From: a virus
Direction: 5' to 3' (one strand)
Length of the DNA stretch: 64,000 nucleotides
Virus record (IMG/VR): IMGVR_UViG_3300026519_000001
Span: 1 to 64,000 of that record
A program made the position numbers and the translations under genes. The notes under the pieces were generated by a model. That model had not been told where the DNA came from and made no database searches. It saw nothing but the letters and a program-made list of their open reading frames with translations. The number at the start of each line of letters is the position of its first letter. Within the stretch, counting starts at the first letter, position 1. Of the stretch, positions 12,243 through 22,100 are shown one piece after another.

Positions 12243-13316
12243 ATGAAAAGAATAAAAAGAAATTTTAATGAACCAGAATATAGACAACTTAAATGTATTA
12301 GTTATTCACAATTATCAAATTTAGATAGTTATCCAGAAAGTTTAATTCAAACAAAACCTATGGAAATGACCGAGCCATTAATATATGGTTCAGCAGTAGA
12401 TTGCTTAGCATTTGATGGTAGAGAAGTGTTTGATAAAAAATTTACGGTAATAAGTCAAGAAAAACCTTCTTGGATGTTAGAAAAAGTATTAAAAGGTGTT
12501 ATAGATGAAATATTTATTACTCACAATGAATTATTAGGCATACCTATATCTGAAGATTTATCTAAATATTCAGATATTATATTAAAAGTGGCTAAATCAG
12601 TTGAGTATGGGAAAGGATGGAAGCCTGAAACTATTATAAGAAAAACTATTGAGGGGTGTGGTGAATTATATAAAAACACCATTAAAAATAGAGATAAACT
12701 TGCATTAAGTCCTCAACAATATGAATATGTAGAAAATAGTGTAACTACTTTATTTACACATGAATTTACGGCAGAATTTTTTACAGCTGATGAAGGTCAA
12801 GATATTTATTATCAATTACCTATTATATGGGATTATTTTGATAAGGAGTTAAACAAAACAATACATTGCAAATCTTTATTAGATATTTTATTAATAGATC
12901 ATAATACTAAAACAATTTATCCAATAGATTTAAAAACAACTGGAAAATCCATATATTCTTTTAATAAAAGTTTTATTGAATGGCGTTATTTTTTACAAGC
13001 TTCTTTTTATTCTGATGCAGTTAAACATTTATGCAATGTACAATATCCTGAATTAGCAGATTATAATATAGCATTATTTAAATTTGTAGTTATATCTTCT
13101 AAAAACCCACGTAAACCTCTAGCATTTCAAATTACAAATGGCGTATTGGATGCTGGTAAATTTGGAACTGTTAATCCTAATAATCATAAAATTAAACAAA
13201 GAGGATATTTAGAATTAGTAAGGGATATGCAATGGCATATAAACAATCAAAAATTTGATTATCCAAAAGAAATTTATGACAAAAAAGGAATGGTTATACT
13301 AGACAGTTTATTTTAA
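12243..13316 (+). CDS. RecB-family PD-(D/E)XK exonuclease (357 aa)
   Basis: Catalytic core near the middle: KSLLDILLID (Asp214), YPIDLKTTGKS (Asp229-x-Lys231), and LQASFYSDA (Gln252-x3-Tyr256), the RecB/RecE-like signature. The N-terminus has SYSQLSN, and GSAVDCLAF supplies the conserved G-x-x-x-D/H element. It probably degrades or resects DNA during phage recombination. The stop overlaps the next ATG (TAATG), so the pair is coupled. Confidence 0.78.
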   Translation: MKRIKRNFNEPEYRQLKCISYSQLSNLDSYPESLIQTKPMEMTEPLIYGSAVDCLAFDGREVFDKKFTVISQEKPSWMLEKVLKGVIDEIFITHNELLGIPISEDLSKYSDIILKVAKSVEYGKGWKPETIIRKTIEGCGELYKNTIKNRDKLALSPQQYEYVENSVTTLFTHEFTAEFFTADEGQDIYYQLPIIWDYFDKELNKTIHCKSLLDILLIDHNTKTIYPIDLKTTGKSIYSFNKSFIEWRYFLQASFYSDAVKHLCNVQYPELADYNIALFKFVVISSKNPRKPLAFQITNGVLDAGKFGTVNPNNHKIKQRGYLELVRDMQWHINNQKFDYPKEIYDKKGMVILDSLF

Positions 13317-13807
13317 TGATAGAAAAGAAAAACAGAAGTTGCACTTATATTTTACCTTTAGTTTTAGAAGATTTATCTATTAATAAAAAAGCTATTGTTA
13401 ACACTTGGATTTATAATATTAATGAATTAGAATTAAATGAATATAATGTAAAGGGTTTATTTATTAAACTTCTATATAGTGAAGAATCTAAAAAAACATT
13501 TGAATTTAATCCAAGATGCAAATTAATATTAAACATTAATGATAAACATTTTATGGTTTTTTTTGAATCCAAACTAAATTGTTTTACTGATATTAGTTTA
13601 ATACTAGATGGTAGATATTCTAAAATTACAAATAATTCAAAAAAATTAATATTAGATTTTTTTAATATTAAATCTGGAGCAATAAAAAGTATATTAGAAA
13701 AAGATCCAGCTTACAGATTAGAATTAATGGAAGCATTAGATGTTCATATTGATAAAGATGCTGAACTTGGAAGTATATTTGACTTAAAAACAGAGGTATA
13801 TGATTAA
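13316..13807 (+). CDS. Hypothetical protein (163 aa), coupled to the exonuclease
   Basis: Overlaps the nuclease stop by one base. The N-terminal two thirds look beta-rich (CTYILPLVLEDL, FMVFFESKLNCFTDISLILDG), then charged helices. No recognised domain. Coupling suggests a partner of the recombination nuclease, analogous to exonuclease/annealing pairs, but no Erf/RecT motif is visible. Confidence 0.6.
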   Translation: MIEKKNRSCTYILPLVLEDLSINKKAIVNTWIYNINELELNEYNVKGLFIKLLYSEESKKTFEFNPRCKLILNINDKHFMVFFESKLNCFTDISLILDGRYSKITNNSKKLILDFFNIKSGAIKSILEKDPAYRLELMEALDVHIDKDAELGSIFDLKTEVYD

Positions 13808-13828
13808 ACATAATAATTAATAAATAGT

Positions 13829-14224
13829 ATGGGATATAAATGGAAACCAAATGCAACTCAATATAGAAAATATGCTGAAAGAATGAAAGAGCAAAATTCA
13901 ATGAATTTTATTCAAAGTAATGGAGCTATTAGAGAGGGTTGCAAACTTTCTTGGATTGATAAAAATTCAAGTGTTGAATTGTCAGGAGAAGTGATAACTT
14001 CTTCTTATGGTCTGGATAAAGGGCAGCACACTTTTACTATTCAGCTTAATCAAGGTAGTATTAAATTAGTTAAAGGTCGCAATCTTTATGACAGATTAAC
14101 TAATCATATTCAAGGAAAGCAAAGTATTAAAGAAGAATCTTATTTAGATACACATGCTGAAATTCAAGAACAAAAAATTCTTCATTCTAATATAAGACAC
14201 AATAATCAAAAATTTTCAATATAA
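13829..14224 (+). CDS. Conserved phage protein (131 aa)
   Basis: Begins MGYKWKPNATQYRKYAERMK, an N-terminus I associate with crAss-like and other Bacteroidota phage proteins. It contains a beta segment (SSVELSGEVITSSYGLDKGQHTFTIQL) and a GSIKLVKGRNLYDRL element. Function unknown. Confidence 0.6.
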   Translation: MGYKWKPNATQYRKYAERMKEQNSMNFIQSNGAIREGCKLSWIDKNSSVELSGEVITSSYGLDKGQHTFTIQLNQGSIKLVKGRNLYDRLTNHIQGKQSIKEESYLDTHAEIQEQKILHSNIRHNNQKFSI

Positions 14225-14231
14225 TAAATAT

Positions 14232-14525
14232 ATGAAAGCATTTAAAGAAAATGAAAATAAATTAGAATATGAACTTTGTTGGAGATTTATTTCAGCTATG
14301 GCTAAAAGAATGGCTACAAACAAAGGCAAATACGAGCCTTATAATTGGAAAAAATCAATGGATGTTGATAAACTTATACAAGCTACTATGAGACACCAAA
14401 TTGAAATTATGGAAGGTAATTATAAAGATGATAATGATGAATTAGGTCATATCGTATCGCACGCTTGTAATGCTATGATGATTTGGTATCAATTAAAAAA
14501 TAATAAAAAAAATAACAAAAAATGA
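14232..14525 (+). CDS. DUF5664-like protein, possible dNTP pyrophosphohydrolase (97 aa)
   Basis: The pattern EPYNWKK ... LIQATMRHQIEIMEGNYKDDNDELGHIVSHACNA matches small phage all-alpha NTP pyrophosphatase-like proteins: RH at 54-55, acidic run 66-70, His73 and His77. It would hydrolyse dATP/dGTP-type nucleotides. The match is to the motif half only; the N-terminal GAxKY element is weak. Confidence 0.6.
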   Translation: MKAFKENENKLEYELCWRFISAMAKRMATNKGKYEPYNWKKSMDVDKLIQATMRHQIEIMEGNYKDDNDELGHIVSHACNAMMIWYQLKNNKKNNKK

Positions 14526-14698
14526 AAAAAATAATAAATGATTATTTAACTAGAGGCTCTATAGGTTTTATTTTAGCAATAACACCTGCAGCTTGGTATA
14601 TAAATGGATTAACAAAAAGTCTATTTGGACCAATATTATCAATAGCATTAATTTTAATGCTTATAACATCAATTGCAATAAAATGGAAATTAAAATAA
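14522..14698 (+). CDS. Small membrane protein (58 aa)
   Basis: ATG 14522 overlaps the previous stop (AATG). Two hydrophobic stretches (GSIGFILAITPAAWYI and SLFGPILSIALILMLITSIAI) predict two membrane helices, ending in KWKLK. Coupled to the next membrane protein through TAATG. Confidence 0.6.
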   Translation: MKKIINDYLTRGSIGFILAITPAAWYINGLTKSLFGPILSIALILMLITSIAIKWKLK

Positions 14699-15057
14699 TG
14701 AGTTTAGCTATTTTAATAGTAGCAGGAATAATGAAAGGAATAATGGATACCTTACAATTCCATTATGATAAATCCTTTGCTTCTAAATTTAAAAATCAAC
14801 AATGGTGGAATCCAAAATTAAGTTGGAAAAATAAATATAAAGATAGAGGCGATTCTTTTATAGTTAATTTATTTGAAAAAATAGATAATACATTTTTTGT
14901 GTTTGTAACTGATGCTTGGCATTTATCACAATCAATAATGATTACTGCTATGATTATGGCAATAGTTTTATATCAACCAATAACTCCTTATATATTACTT
15001 GATATATTAATACTTAGAGTGAGTTTTGGTATAGGATTTAAACTTTCTTATAAATAA
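14698..15057 (+). CDS. Membrane protein (119 aa)
   Basis: ATG 14698 (MSLAILIVAGIMKGIMDTLQF) is chosen because it overlaps the upstream stop. A hydrophobic N-terminus, a cytoplasmic WWNPKLSWKNKYKDRG segment, then FVFVTDAWHLSQSIMITAMIMA and a last hydrophobic helix. Similar WH-containing membrane proteins occur in Bacteroidota genomes; function unknown. Confidence 0.65.
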   Translation: MSLAILIVAGIMKGIMDTLQFHYDKSFASKFKNQQWWNPKLSWKNKYKDRGDSFIVNLFEKIDNTFFVFVTDAWHLSQSIMITAMIMAIVLYQPITPYILLDILILRVSFGIGFKLSYK

Positions 15058-15071
15058 AAAAATAAAAAATT

Positions 15072-15305
15072 ATGAGTTCAAAAAAAACAATTTATTATGT
15101 AGTTGAAAAAGAACTTCAAGATATTGATGAATTTGAAGTAACTACAGGATGGAAAACTATTACAGTTTATAAAATTAAAAAAAAGAAATTCAAACAATGG
15201 TTTGAAATAGAAGCAAATAAAAATAATAACTCCGAAAAGGAAATTCAAACATGGTTAGATAATAATGGATTTGAAAAAAAGGAATTTAAAATGATAATAT
15301 TATAA
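15072..15305 (+). CDS. Small hypothetical protein (77 aa)
   Basis: Highly charged, Lys/Glu-rich (VEKELQDIDEFEVTTGWKTI, KIKKKKFKQWFEIEANK). No family recognised. Confidence 0.55.
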   Translation: MSSKKTIYYVVEKELQDIDEFEVTTGWKTITVYKIKKKKFKQWFEIEANKNNNSEKEIQTWLDNNGFEKKEFKMIIL

Positions 15306-15308
15306 AAT

Positions 15309-15530
15309 ATGAAAGTTGAAAATATACAAAATCATAAAGGTAATGATATTAAAAATCAATTTATCATTACAACAAAGAAAGGTAGGTATTTCCAATCTTA
15401 TAATAGTATTATAGTCCAACCACTGGGAAATATAGAAATATCTTTTTAGCTGAGAACAAAAAAGAAACTACTAAAAAGTTAGATAAAGGAATTTACATAT
15501 TAAATAATTCTTTAGAAAATATTGAATAAA
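15309..15530 (+). pseudogene. Frame-disrupted conserved protein
   Basis: The first frame (15309-15449) encodes MKVENIQNHKGNDIKNQF.. to ..GNIEISF and stops. In the -1 frame it continues FLAENKKETTKKLDKGIYIL.. to a TAA near 15530. Together they recall a Bacteroidota family of about 85-90 aa (..QFII-T-KG-YFQSY-S.. then ..FL-EN-KET-KK---G-Y-L), with the central part missing at the junction CTTTTTAGC. It is most likely a gene broken by a small deletion. Confidence 0.55.
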
Positions 15531-15566
15531 ATAAATAAAATTAAACGAAAAGATTTTATCATAATT

Positions 15567-15965
15567 ATGGAAAGACGATTAATAGTAAATAAAGCAATTT
15601 GCAATATATGTAAAGATGAAATCAAATCTAGACATAGACATGACTTTGTAGTTTGTACATGTGGAGAAATATCTGTAGATGGAGGAGTTGATTATGCAAG
15701 AAGAGTAGGAAACAAATATACTGAAACTTCTTTATATTCTGATGCACCACATATCAAATTAAGAGAATCGATTGAAAGAGGAGGCAGAGGTATTGATGGT
15801 AAACAACCTTTAAAATATGTATTACTTAAAGATTTAAATGACAATTGGTTAGAAAATCTTATAGAGTATGAAGAGAAAAATAGACCCAATAATGGGTATC
15901 TCCCTTTTTATAAGGCTGAGAAAAAGTATAGAAAGGATAATAATATAATTATAGAAGGAGAATAA
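15567..15965 (+). CDS. DUF7695-like zinc-binding protein (132 aa)
   Basis: ATG 15567 (MERRLIVNKAICNICKDEI) is preferred to upstream in-frame codons. CNICKDEIKSRHRHDFVVCTCGEISVDGG gives a CxxC...CxC knuckle followed by the strongly conserved ISVDGG-DYARR motif common in phage proteins. The function of the family is unknown. Confidence 0.7.
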   Translation: MERRLIVNKAICNICKDEIKSRHRHDFVVCTCGEISVDGGVDYARRVGNKYTETSLYSDAPHIKLRESIERGGRGIDGKQPLKYVLLKDLNDNWLENLIEYEEKNRPNNGYLPFYKAEKKYRKDNNIIIEGE

Positions 15966-15983
15966 TAAACGAATTAGAAAATT

Positions 15984-17345
15984 ATGACAGGAGAATTTAT
16001 TGTTGCTAAAATAAAGCAACTAGATAAAATAGAAGGAGCTGATAAAATTGTCAGTTCTAATCTATTTGGAGAAACTATTATTACTTCAACAAATACTAAA
16101 GTTGGTACAGTAGGTTTATTATTTGACATTGAAACTGTTTTAAGTCTAGAGCTGTGTCAAAAATTAAATCTTCACAGGCATAGTAATTTGAATGATAATA
16201 AAGAAGTAGTAGGATACTTTGACGATGCAAGAAGAGTAAGACCCATTAGGCTTAAAGGGGTGAAGTGTAGTGCATTCTTTTTGCCTCTTGATGGCATAGA
16301 AGTATTTACAGGATTAGATTTATTAGAAGACCTTAAAGTAGGTGCACAAGGTAATAATATAGGGGAATATCCAATATGTGCTAAGTACTTAAAAAAAAGA
16401 ATAAGAACTGAAAATAAAGAAGGTAAAATCAAGGAAGATTTAGTTCCTACTTTTAAACAACATCTTGATACTGATCAGGCATTAAGAAACATGCAAAAAG
16501 TTCAAGTTGGAGATTTGGCTATAATTTCAGAAAAAATTCATGGTACTAGCTTCAGATGTGGTTATTTACTTACTAAAACTAAATTAAGTTTATGGAGTCA
16601 GTTTTTTAACTTTATAGCTAATGGTATTTGGAATACTCATACTAATGTTTATAACTTTATAGTAGGTAGCCGTAGAGTCTTAAAGTTTATTGGTGGAGAG
16701 GAATTTAAAAACAAACAAAGTTACTATGACCGTGATTTATGGACATTTGTAGCTAAAAGAGAGTTTGAAGGAAAATTAGAAAAGGGAGAAACAATTTATG
16801 GAGAGATCGCAGGATATGATTTATCAGGAGGACTAATAATAGGTTCTCAAGGAAATAAAAAGTTAAAACCATTTATGGGCAAAAAAGAATACAAAACTTT
16901 TATTGATAGATATGGAGAAATTACTGAATTTACCTATGGATGCACTTTAGATGAAGACCCAGAAAACAAAACTCTATTCAATTTAGAAAAGATTAATAAA
17001 GTTTTTGTTTATAGAATTACTACAACTAATGAAGATGGAGTATCCATGGATTTATCTTGGGAACAAGTTAAAATGAGGTGCGAACAAATGAATGTTAATC
17101 ACGTTCCTGAATTAGCTAAATTTCTTATACAAGAAGGAGACACACAAATGATTGAAGATTATTTAATAGATGAGGCTAAAGAGCCTTCTAGATTGTTTCC
17201 TCAACATCTAAGAGAAGGCGTTTGTTTAAGATTAGAAGGGTCTTCATTAACACCTAAAATATTTAAAGAAAAAAATTATTTTTTTAAAGTTATTGAAAGA
17301 ATTATCAAAGAAACAGAAGAAACTAATTTAGAAGACGAAAATTAA
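15984..17345 (+). CDS. RNA ligase with N-terminal OB-like domain (Rnl5/DraRnl-like, 453 aa)
   Basis: Residues 1-110 match the OB-like N-terminal module (IVAKIKQLDKIEGADKI, GYFDDARRVRPIRLKG). The nucleotidyltransferase follows: motif I EKIHGTSF with nucleophile Lys184, YGEIAGY around Glu274, motif IV EGVCLRLEG (411-419) and motif V lysines in IFKEKNYFFKV (about 428-435). It would seal RNA 3'-OH/5'-PO4 ends, perhaps repairing tRNAs cut by host defence. It is the best-supported enzyme of the rightward arm. Confidence 0.85.
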   Translation: MTGEFIVAKIKQLDKIEGADKIVSSNLFGETIITSTNTKVGTVGLLFDIETVLSLELCQKLNLHRHSNLNDNKEVVGYFDDARRVRPIRLKGVKCSAFFLPLDGIEVFTGLDLLEDLKVGAQGNNIGEYPICAKYLKKRIRTENKEGKIKEDLVPTFKQHLDTDQALRNMQKVQVGDLAIISEKIHGTSFRCGYLLTKTKLSLWSQFFNFIANGIWNTHTNVYNFIVGSRRVLKFIGGEEFKNKQSYYDRDLWTFVAKREFEGKLEKGETIYGEIAGYDLSGGLIIGSQGNKKLKPFMGKKEYKTFIDRYGEITEFTYGCTLDEDPENKTLFNLEKINKVFVYRITTTNEDGVSMDLSWEQVKMRCEQMNVNHVPELAKFLIQEGDTQMIEDYLIDEAKEPSRLFPQHLREGVCLRLEGSSLTPKIFKEKNYFFKVIERIIKETEETNLEDEN

Positions 17346-17346
17346 T

Positions 17347-17433
17347 ATGAAAAATACAAAGAGCAATCCTGTGCAAGAGTATATTATTTGCACAAGGTTG
17401 TTTTGTTATCAAATTTGCTCAGGAGACTTCTAA
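17347..17433 (+). CDS. Very short ORF (28 aa) overlapping a hairpin
   Basis: MKNTKSNPVQEYIICTRLFC.. has three Cys in a short C-terminal part. The same DNA forms a hairpin, TGTGCAA (17370-17376) with TTGCACA (17388-17394), so this may be an attenuator/terminator region rather than a gene. No strong T-run follows. Confidence 0.3.
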   Translation: MKNTKSNPVQEYIICTRLFCYQICSGDF

Positions 17434-17455
17434 AAAAAAATAGAGAATATAAATT

Positions 17456-17818
17456 ATGAAAAAATTAAAATTAAAGCATATTACTTCTTATTTGCCTTAT
17501 GGAATTAAAGTTATATCTAATGAACGATACGAAAATGAAATTGCATTAATAACTTCTTTAAATTATGGTTTAGACCAAGATTTAATAATGTTACAAGGTA
17601 ACACGAAAGAACTTGACTTTTTTGAAGATGAGTTAGAAAAAATTAAACCAATTTTAAGACCACTAAGTGATTTAACAAAAGAAATAAAATATAATTTAGA
17701 ATTAGAAATGATTAATTATTTGCCATTTGTAATTGTTCAAGAATTATTTAAATGGCATTTTGATGTATTTAATTTAATAGATAAAGATTTAGCAATTGAT
17801 ATTAACAATTTAAAATAA
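17456..17818 (+). CDS. Conserved hypothetical protein (120 aa)
   Basis: KLKHITSYLPYGIKVI.. then KPILRPLSDLTKEIKYN and a C-terminal HFDVFNLIDKDLAIDIN: the layout of a hypothetical protein very common in Bacteroidota prophages and phages. Function unknown. Good support for a Bacteroidota host. Confidence 0.8.
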   Translation: MKKLKLKHITSYLPYGIKVISNERYENEIALITSLNYGLDQDLIMLQGNTKELDFFEDELEKIKPILRPLSDLTKEIKYNLELEMINYLPFVIVQELFKWHFDVFNLIDKDLAIDINNLK

Positions 17819-17822
17819 AAAT

Positions 17823-18113
17823 ATGACAGATGTAAAAGCATTAAAAAAAGAAACTAAAGAAAAAGCTGTAAAATTACCAAACAATAGAAAAGAGAAAATT
17901 CAGATGATGAAATCTCTTAAAATGAATGTTAATTTTAAACTAATGACTTTAGATAAGAAAGATAAAGATTTTGAAGAAAATCAAATAGAACTTTTAAGTC
18001 AACTTAATGGTATTGATACTCAATTAACTAAAATTAGAATAAATAAAAATAATAGCAAATTCTTTGAATTTGAACCAAATAAAGGAATAAATAGAAAACA
18101 AAGAAGAACATAA
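17823..18113 (+). CDS. Small charged helical protein (96 aa)
   Basis: Lys/Glu-rich with long predicted helices (KALKKETKEKAVKLPNNRKE) and a basic tail (INRKQRRT). No family recognised. Followed by the hairpin at 18116-18170. Confidence 0.55.
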   Translation: MTDVKALKKETKEKAVKLPNNRKEKIQMMKSLKMNVNFKLMTLDKKDKDFEENQIELLSQLNGIDTQLTKIRINKNNSKFFEFEPNKGINRKQRRT

Positions 18114-18115
18114 TA

Positions 18116-18170
18116 ATCATCATTAATGTAAGTAGGTTTGATTCCCATCTACCTACTTGCAGATGATTTT
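18116..18170 (+). terminator. Two-tier hairpin with T-arm-like loop
   Basis: Outer stem ATCATC (18116-18121)/GATGAT (18162-18167); inner stem GTAAGTAGGT (18128-18137)/ACCTACTTGC (18151-18160), 10 bp with one G-T pair; TTTT follows. The loop TTGATTCCCATCT resembles a tRNA T-loop plus variable bases, but no D or anticodon arm exists. Terminator is the preferred reading. Confidence 0.6.
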
Positions 18171-18180
18171 AATATAAAAT

Positions 18181-18678
18181 ATGATTAGAAAAAATAGAAA
18201 TGGGCTAGTTCTAGATGATAAGAACTTAGCTCACGACCTTATATGGAATAAGGGAATGACAATTACTAAAGCTGCAAAGAAATTTGATGTAGCAATTAGT
18301 ACTATGCATAGAATAAAGATGTCAGACTTAAACAAAAGTTTCATGGAACAAATTCCTAAAAAAAAACCTGAGAATGGATTAGCAGTAAGTTATAAAAACT
18401 TAGAATTATGGGCTAAAAAGGCAGAGAATACTAATAAAAAAATGTTTGAAGATAATTTATCAAATTTTGAAAGATGGGCTAATGATAGAAAGAAATTAGA
18501 ATTTGAATTAATAACTTCTAAAAGACTATTGCAAAATGTAATAGAATGCCCTTATCTAATGGATGAATATACTATACCAATGACAGGTAATACAAATAAT
18601 GTAAATGTTATGGGAACAATAAAGATTCAGAATATAAAACGAGTTAGAATTAAAACTTTTTTAAAAAATGGGAAATAA
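18181..18678 (+). CDS. Helix-turn-helix DNA-binding protein (165 aa)
   Basis: N-terminal resolvase-type HTH (WNKGMTITKAAKKFDVAISTMHRIKMSDL, about residues 23-50), then a long charged helix (ELWAKKAENTNKKMFEDNLSN) and a strand-rich C-terminus. Candidate regulator of the early arm. Overlaps the next gene by 11 nt. Confidence 0.6.
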   Translation: MIRKNRNGLVLDDKNLAHDLIWNKGMTITKAAKKFDVAISTMHRIKMSDLNKSFMEQIPKKKPENGLAVSYKNLELWAKKAENTNKKMFEDNLSNFERWANDRKKLEFELITSKRLLQNVIECPYLMDEYTIPMTGNTNNVNVMGTIKIQNIKRVRIKTFLKNGK

Positions 18679-18928
18679 TATTTTAACTAGACAAACTTGC
18701 TTAATAGATATAGGATTAATTAGAATGGATAGATACCCAATGAATCCTAGTACTCTTAGTCTAATAGATTACCTTAGAAATGGAGGCAAGGTTCCTCCAA
18801 TAAAAGTAGCAAAACATTCAAAAGGTGGATATGTAATTAGAGATGGAAGACATAGAATATTGGCATCTAAATTACTTGGAATCACCAAAATACAAGCTAA
18901 ATTTAGTAACAAAGTTATGCTTAAATAA
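18668..18928 (+). CDS. ParB/sulfiredoxin-fold protein (86 aa)
   Basis: GKVPPIKVAKHSKGGYVIRDGRHRILASKLLG is the ParB/Srx nucleotide-binding pattern with the D59-GRHR signature. Phage members are usually stand-alone modules beside HTH proteins. It may hydrolyse or bind CTP/ATP in DNA-linked regulation; the exact role is unknown. Confidence 0.7.
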   Translation: MGNNILTRQTCLIDIGLIRMDRYPMNPSTLSLIDYLRNGGKVPPIKVAKHSKGGYVIRDGRHRILASKLLGITKIQAKFSNKVMLK

Positions 18929-18944
18929 ATAATAAACTAAAAAA

Positions 18945-19115
18945 ATGGAAGGAACAGTAACAATAAGTCTTAATGACTATGATTATCTTAAAAAAGAAAA
19001 AAGGGATTTTAACACATTAAAGAATTTGCTTTCGAATATATCTAAACCTGATAAATTTTTCGATATTTTTAAGCCGGAACATATAAGTGAAATTAAAAGA
19101 ATTGTATATGATTAA
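18945..19115 (+). CDS. Small hypothetical protein (56 aa), last rightward gene
   Basis: MEGTVTISLNDYDYLKKEKR.. is a strand followed by helices, like short phage proteins that begin with a membrane-free beta strand. Its TAA overlaps the stop of the leftward 1439-aa gene at 19112-19115, so the early and late arms meet with no spacer. Confidence 0.55.
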   Translation: MEGTVTISLNDYDYLKKEKRDFNTLKNLLSNISKPDKFFDIFKPEHISEIKRIVYD

Positions 19116-22100
19116 TTAGTATTAAGTAAATATGATAATGATTCTTTAGGGGTTTTACCCATTTGATTCGCAATAGGGAGTAAATCAATACCTCTTTTCC
19201 ATGCTTTAGGTAGCCCCTTATTTTTACCTCTTTGATATATTTCCAATTCAAGATTTGTTCCATCAGATACTATTTGACTTAAAAATCTAATTATATCTTC
19301 TGTGTAAGAGATAGAAGCTGCAGGGGATCTAAGAATTTGAAATGTTTCTAATGGGTTTGCAAAAAATGAAAGTTCAGAATATAATCTCCTAGAAAAGAAA
19401 GCTAAATACATCATAGCTTCTTCATCATCTTCATCTAACCCATCTAATTGTTTATAAATAAACATAGAACTTACAAATGATAATACTATCATTGACAATT
19501 CCATTACAGTTTTTCTAAGATTAGCTTTTTCATGTGTAGTAAGATTATCCATACCACCACTCCAAGCACCTTGTAATCCCAATCTTTTAAAATCTTGCAC
19601 CAAAGTGTTTATAAATCTTATAAAAGAAGTGTAATATCCTTCTTGAAAAGTTTGTAAATCTTCTGAGAAAAATACATCTATATCTTTTCTAAGTAAATCT
19701 TTCTTTTTAAAAGCTCTATTACTTCCCCTCCATCTTCTATTAAATCCAGGCACAATCCATTTACGTAACATACCTACCATTTTACCCACCACTCGTCTTT
19801 GAAACATAGATTGATATTCATCATTATATTGACCGTGCATATCATTGGCTATCTTATTAATAAGATTTCTTACTTCAAGGATGCCTTTGTCATTAGTCAA
19901 ATCAAGAGATAATTTTTGATTGCCAAATGATGTTTTATAAACATATTTATTTAATTTTAAATTACCATCTTCTCCTACTGAAAAAGCTTCATCTAGTGTC
20001 ATAGCTTTTTCTTTAGATACTACTTCTCCTCTAGAATTAATAAATTGACCTTCTTTATTTTTAATTTTAATATTATTAAGAATAGAATACATCATTGTGC
20101 CATGAATATAATGCTCACCTAAATGATTCATAAAAAATAAAGAACTTTTACTCAATAATGACTTAAATCTATTGTCTTCATTAAATCTAGTGCTCATTAC
20201 TTTAAATTCTCCTTGTATACTAAATAAATTCATCATTTGATTGGTTTTACCTCTTTGTACAGGTTTTCCAACATCATCTAGTATCCCTTTCATACTAGCC
20301 CAATATTTTGCTTCTCCTTTAACTAAATCCTTTTTATTATAATATTGTCCACCATGAGCCTCAATGAAATTAAATACCTTTCCTTGTATAACATTAGGAG
20401 CAGCGGCTAAATGATTAAATGCAAGCATTGTGGTAGCAGACCAAGCCATTAATGAATTAGCTATTTGTGCATACTCTTTTTTAATAGTTTTAACACCATA
20501 TAATCTATTTTCTATTATACTAGCAAGCATTTTAGCTTCATTAGATTCAATTCCTACTTTTTGTTTTACTTCTTCATAAACATTTTTACCAAGCATTTGA
20601 ACCATGGTTTTTTTAAGTGCGCCCTCTGTTTGTGCAACTTGCTTATTATTAGTAACTGCTAACGTTAATTCAAGAACATCTTTTATTTTGTTTTTTTGGT
20701 AATAATTTTCAGCCATCGCATAATCCATTAAAGCTATTGATATTAAATCATAACTTTGATCTTTTAAATTATGTTGTCCTCTGAAAAATATAGGAATATT
20801 ACTTTTTAAATCACCAACTGAATTAGTAATTTTTATTAAACTATTAATTTCATCTGCTAAATCATCTGCTGATTCCCCTGCTTTAATTCTTTTATCAATT
20901 TCAATTTGAAGTTCATCTTGTCTAGATATAAGATCTAAATCTTGACTACCAAATTCAGTTTCATCAGCTCTTTTGGCACTTATAGTTCTTTTTAAAGATT
21001 CATATAAATTTTCCATTATATTTCCAGAAGCTATTTGTTCAAATCCCTTTTTACCAATATTAGGAGCTTTGTGCCATTTAATTGTCATAGCTTGTGTATC
21101 AAAACTTTTAATATTAGAATTTAATCCTTCTGTCTTGTTGTTGCCTTCAAATGATATATCTATTAAGAATTTATAAACTTCGTTATTTTTTATTGTATTA
21201 TAATTAAGGTTCAGCCATTTAGCAATGGGTATCCCATTTTTAAGATTATCATTTAAAAAATCATTAACATTTTTAAAAGCTTTTTTATGTTCTTTGCTAT
21301 TGTTTCCAAATTCAAGCTCGGTAGCTGTTTCAATTTCACTTAATTTTCTATATTTAATATAGAACTCGACAGAATAACGAGATGAATAATATAAGTTGCC
21401 ATCAGAGCCAGTTTCATACAATCCTTTATATAATTTCTTAGGGTCAGTACCACTTGATGATTTTTTTAATTCCTTAAAAGCTTTTGCAGCTTTATTTTGC
21501 ATAATTAATAAATTGCCATCTCTTTGCGTGTCTGCATCATCTAAAAATTTTTCTACTAATTGAATTACAATAGAATTTACACTTTTACCATCATTTAACC
21601 ATGAAGCTAACCAGGAAACATCTGCAGGGCTATGATTTAATAATTTAAATATATTTTCATATTCTTTTTCTCGCAACGAATCTCTTTCATCTTCAATAAC
21701 AGATTCAATATGCTCATTTCTTCTATTAACATATTCTTGCTTAGATTCATTATCTGATTTTTTATTATTCTTATTAAATTCTATTTCAAGCTCATCTTTT
21801 CTAGCAACTATAGATCTATTTGAAATAACACTCATTAGTCTAGCCAAATGAGCAGTTGACATAGCTACTATTTTATTTTGAGTACTAACATATCTAGCTG
21901 ATAAATCAGCTACTAAATCTTGTACTAGTTTTTTATCTTCTACTGATACATATTCCTCATCATTATCTAAAAATTGCTTATTTACAGAATCTTGTATATC
22001 AGCCACTAAACTAAATGATGCTACCACTTCTTTAAATGATGCTAATACCTTTATCATATTAGAATGATTTGAATTATACTTAAATTCTTTCTCATTTAAT

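Noticed and set aside
18116-18170. tRNA gene
   Set aside because: Only a T-loop-like segment and a stem are present; no D arm or anticodon arm fits between the paired strands.
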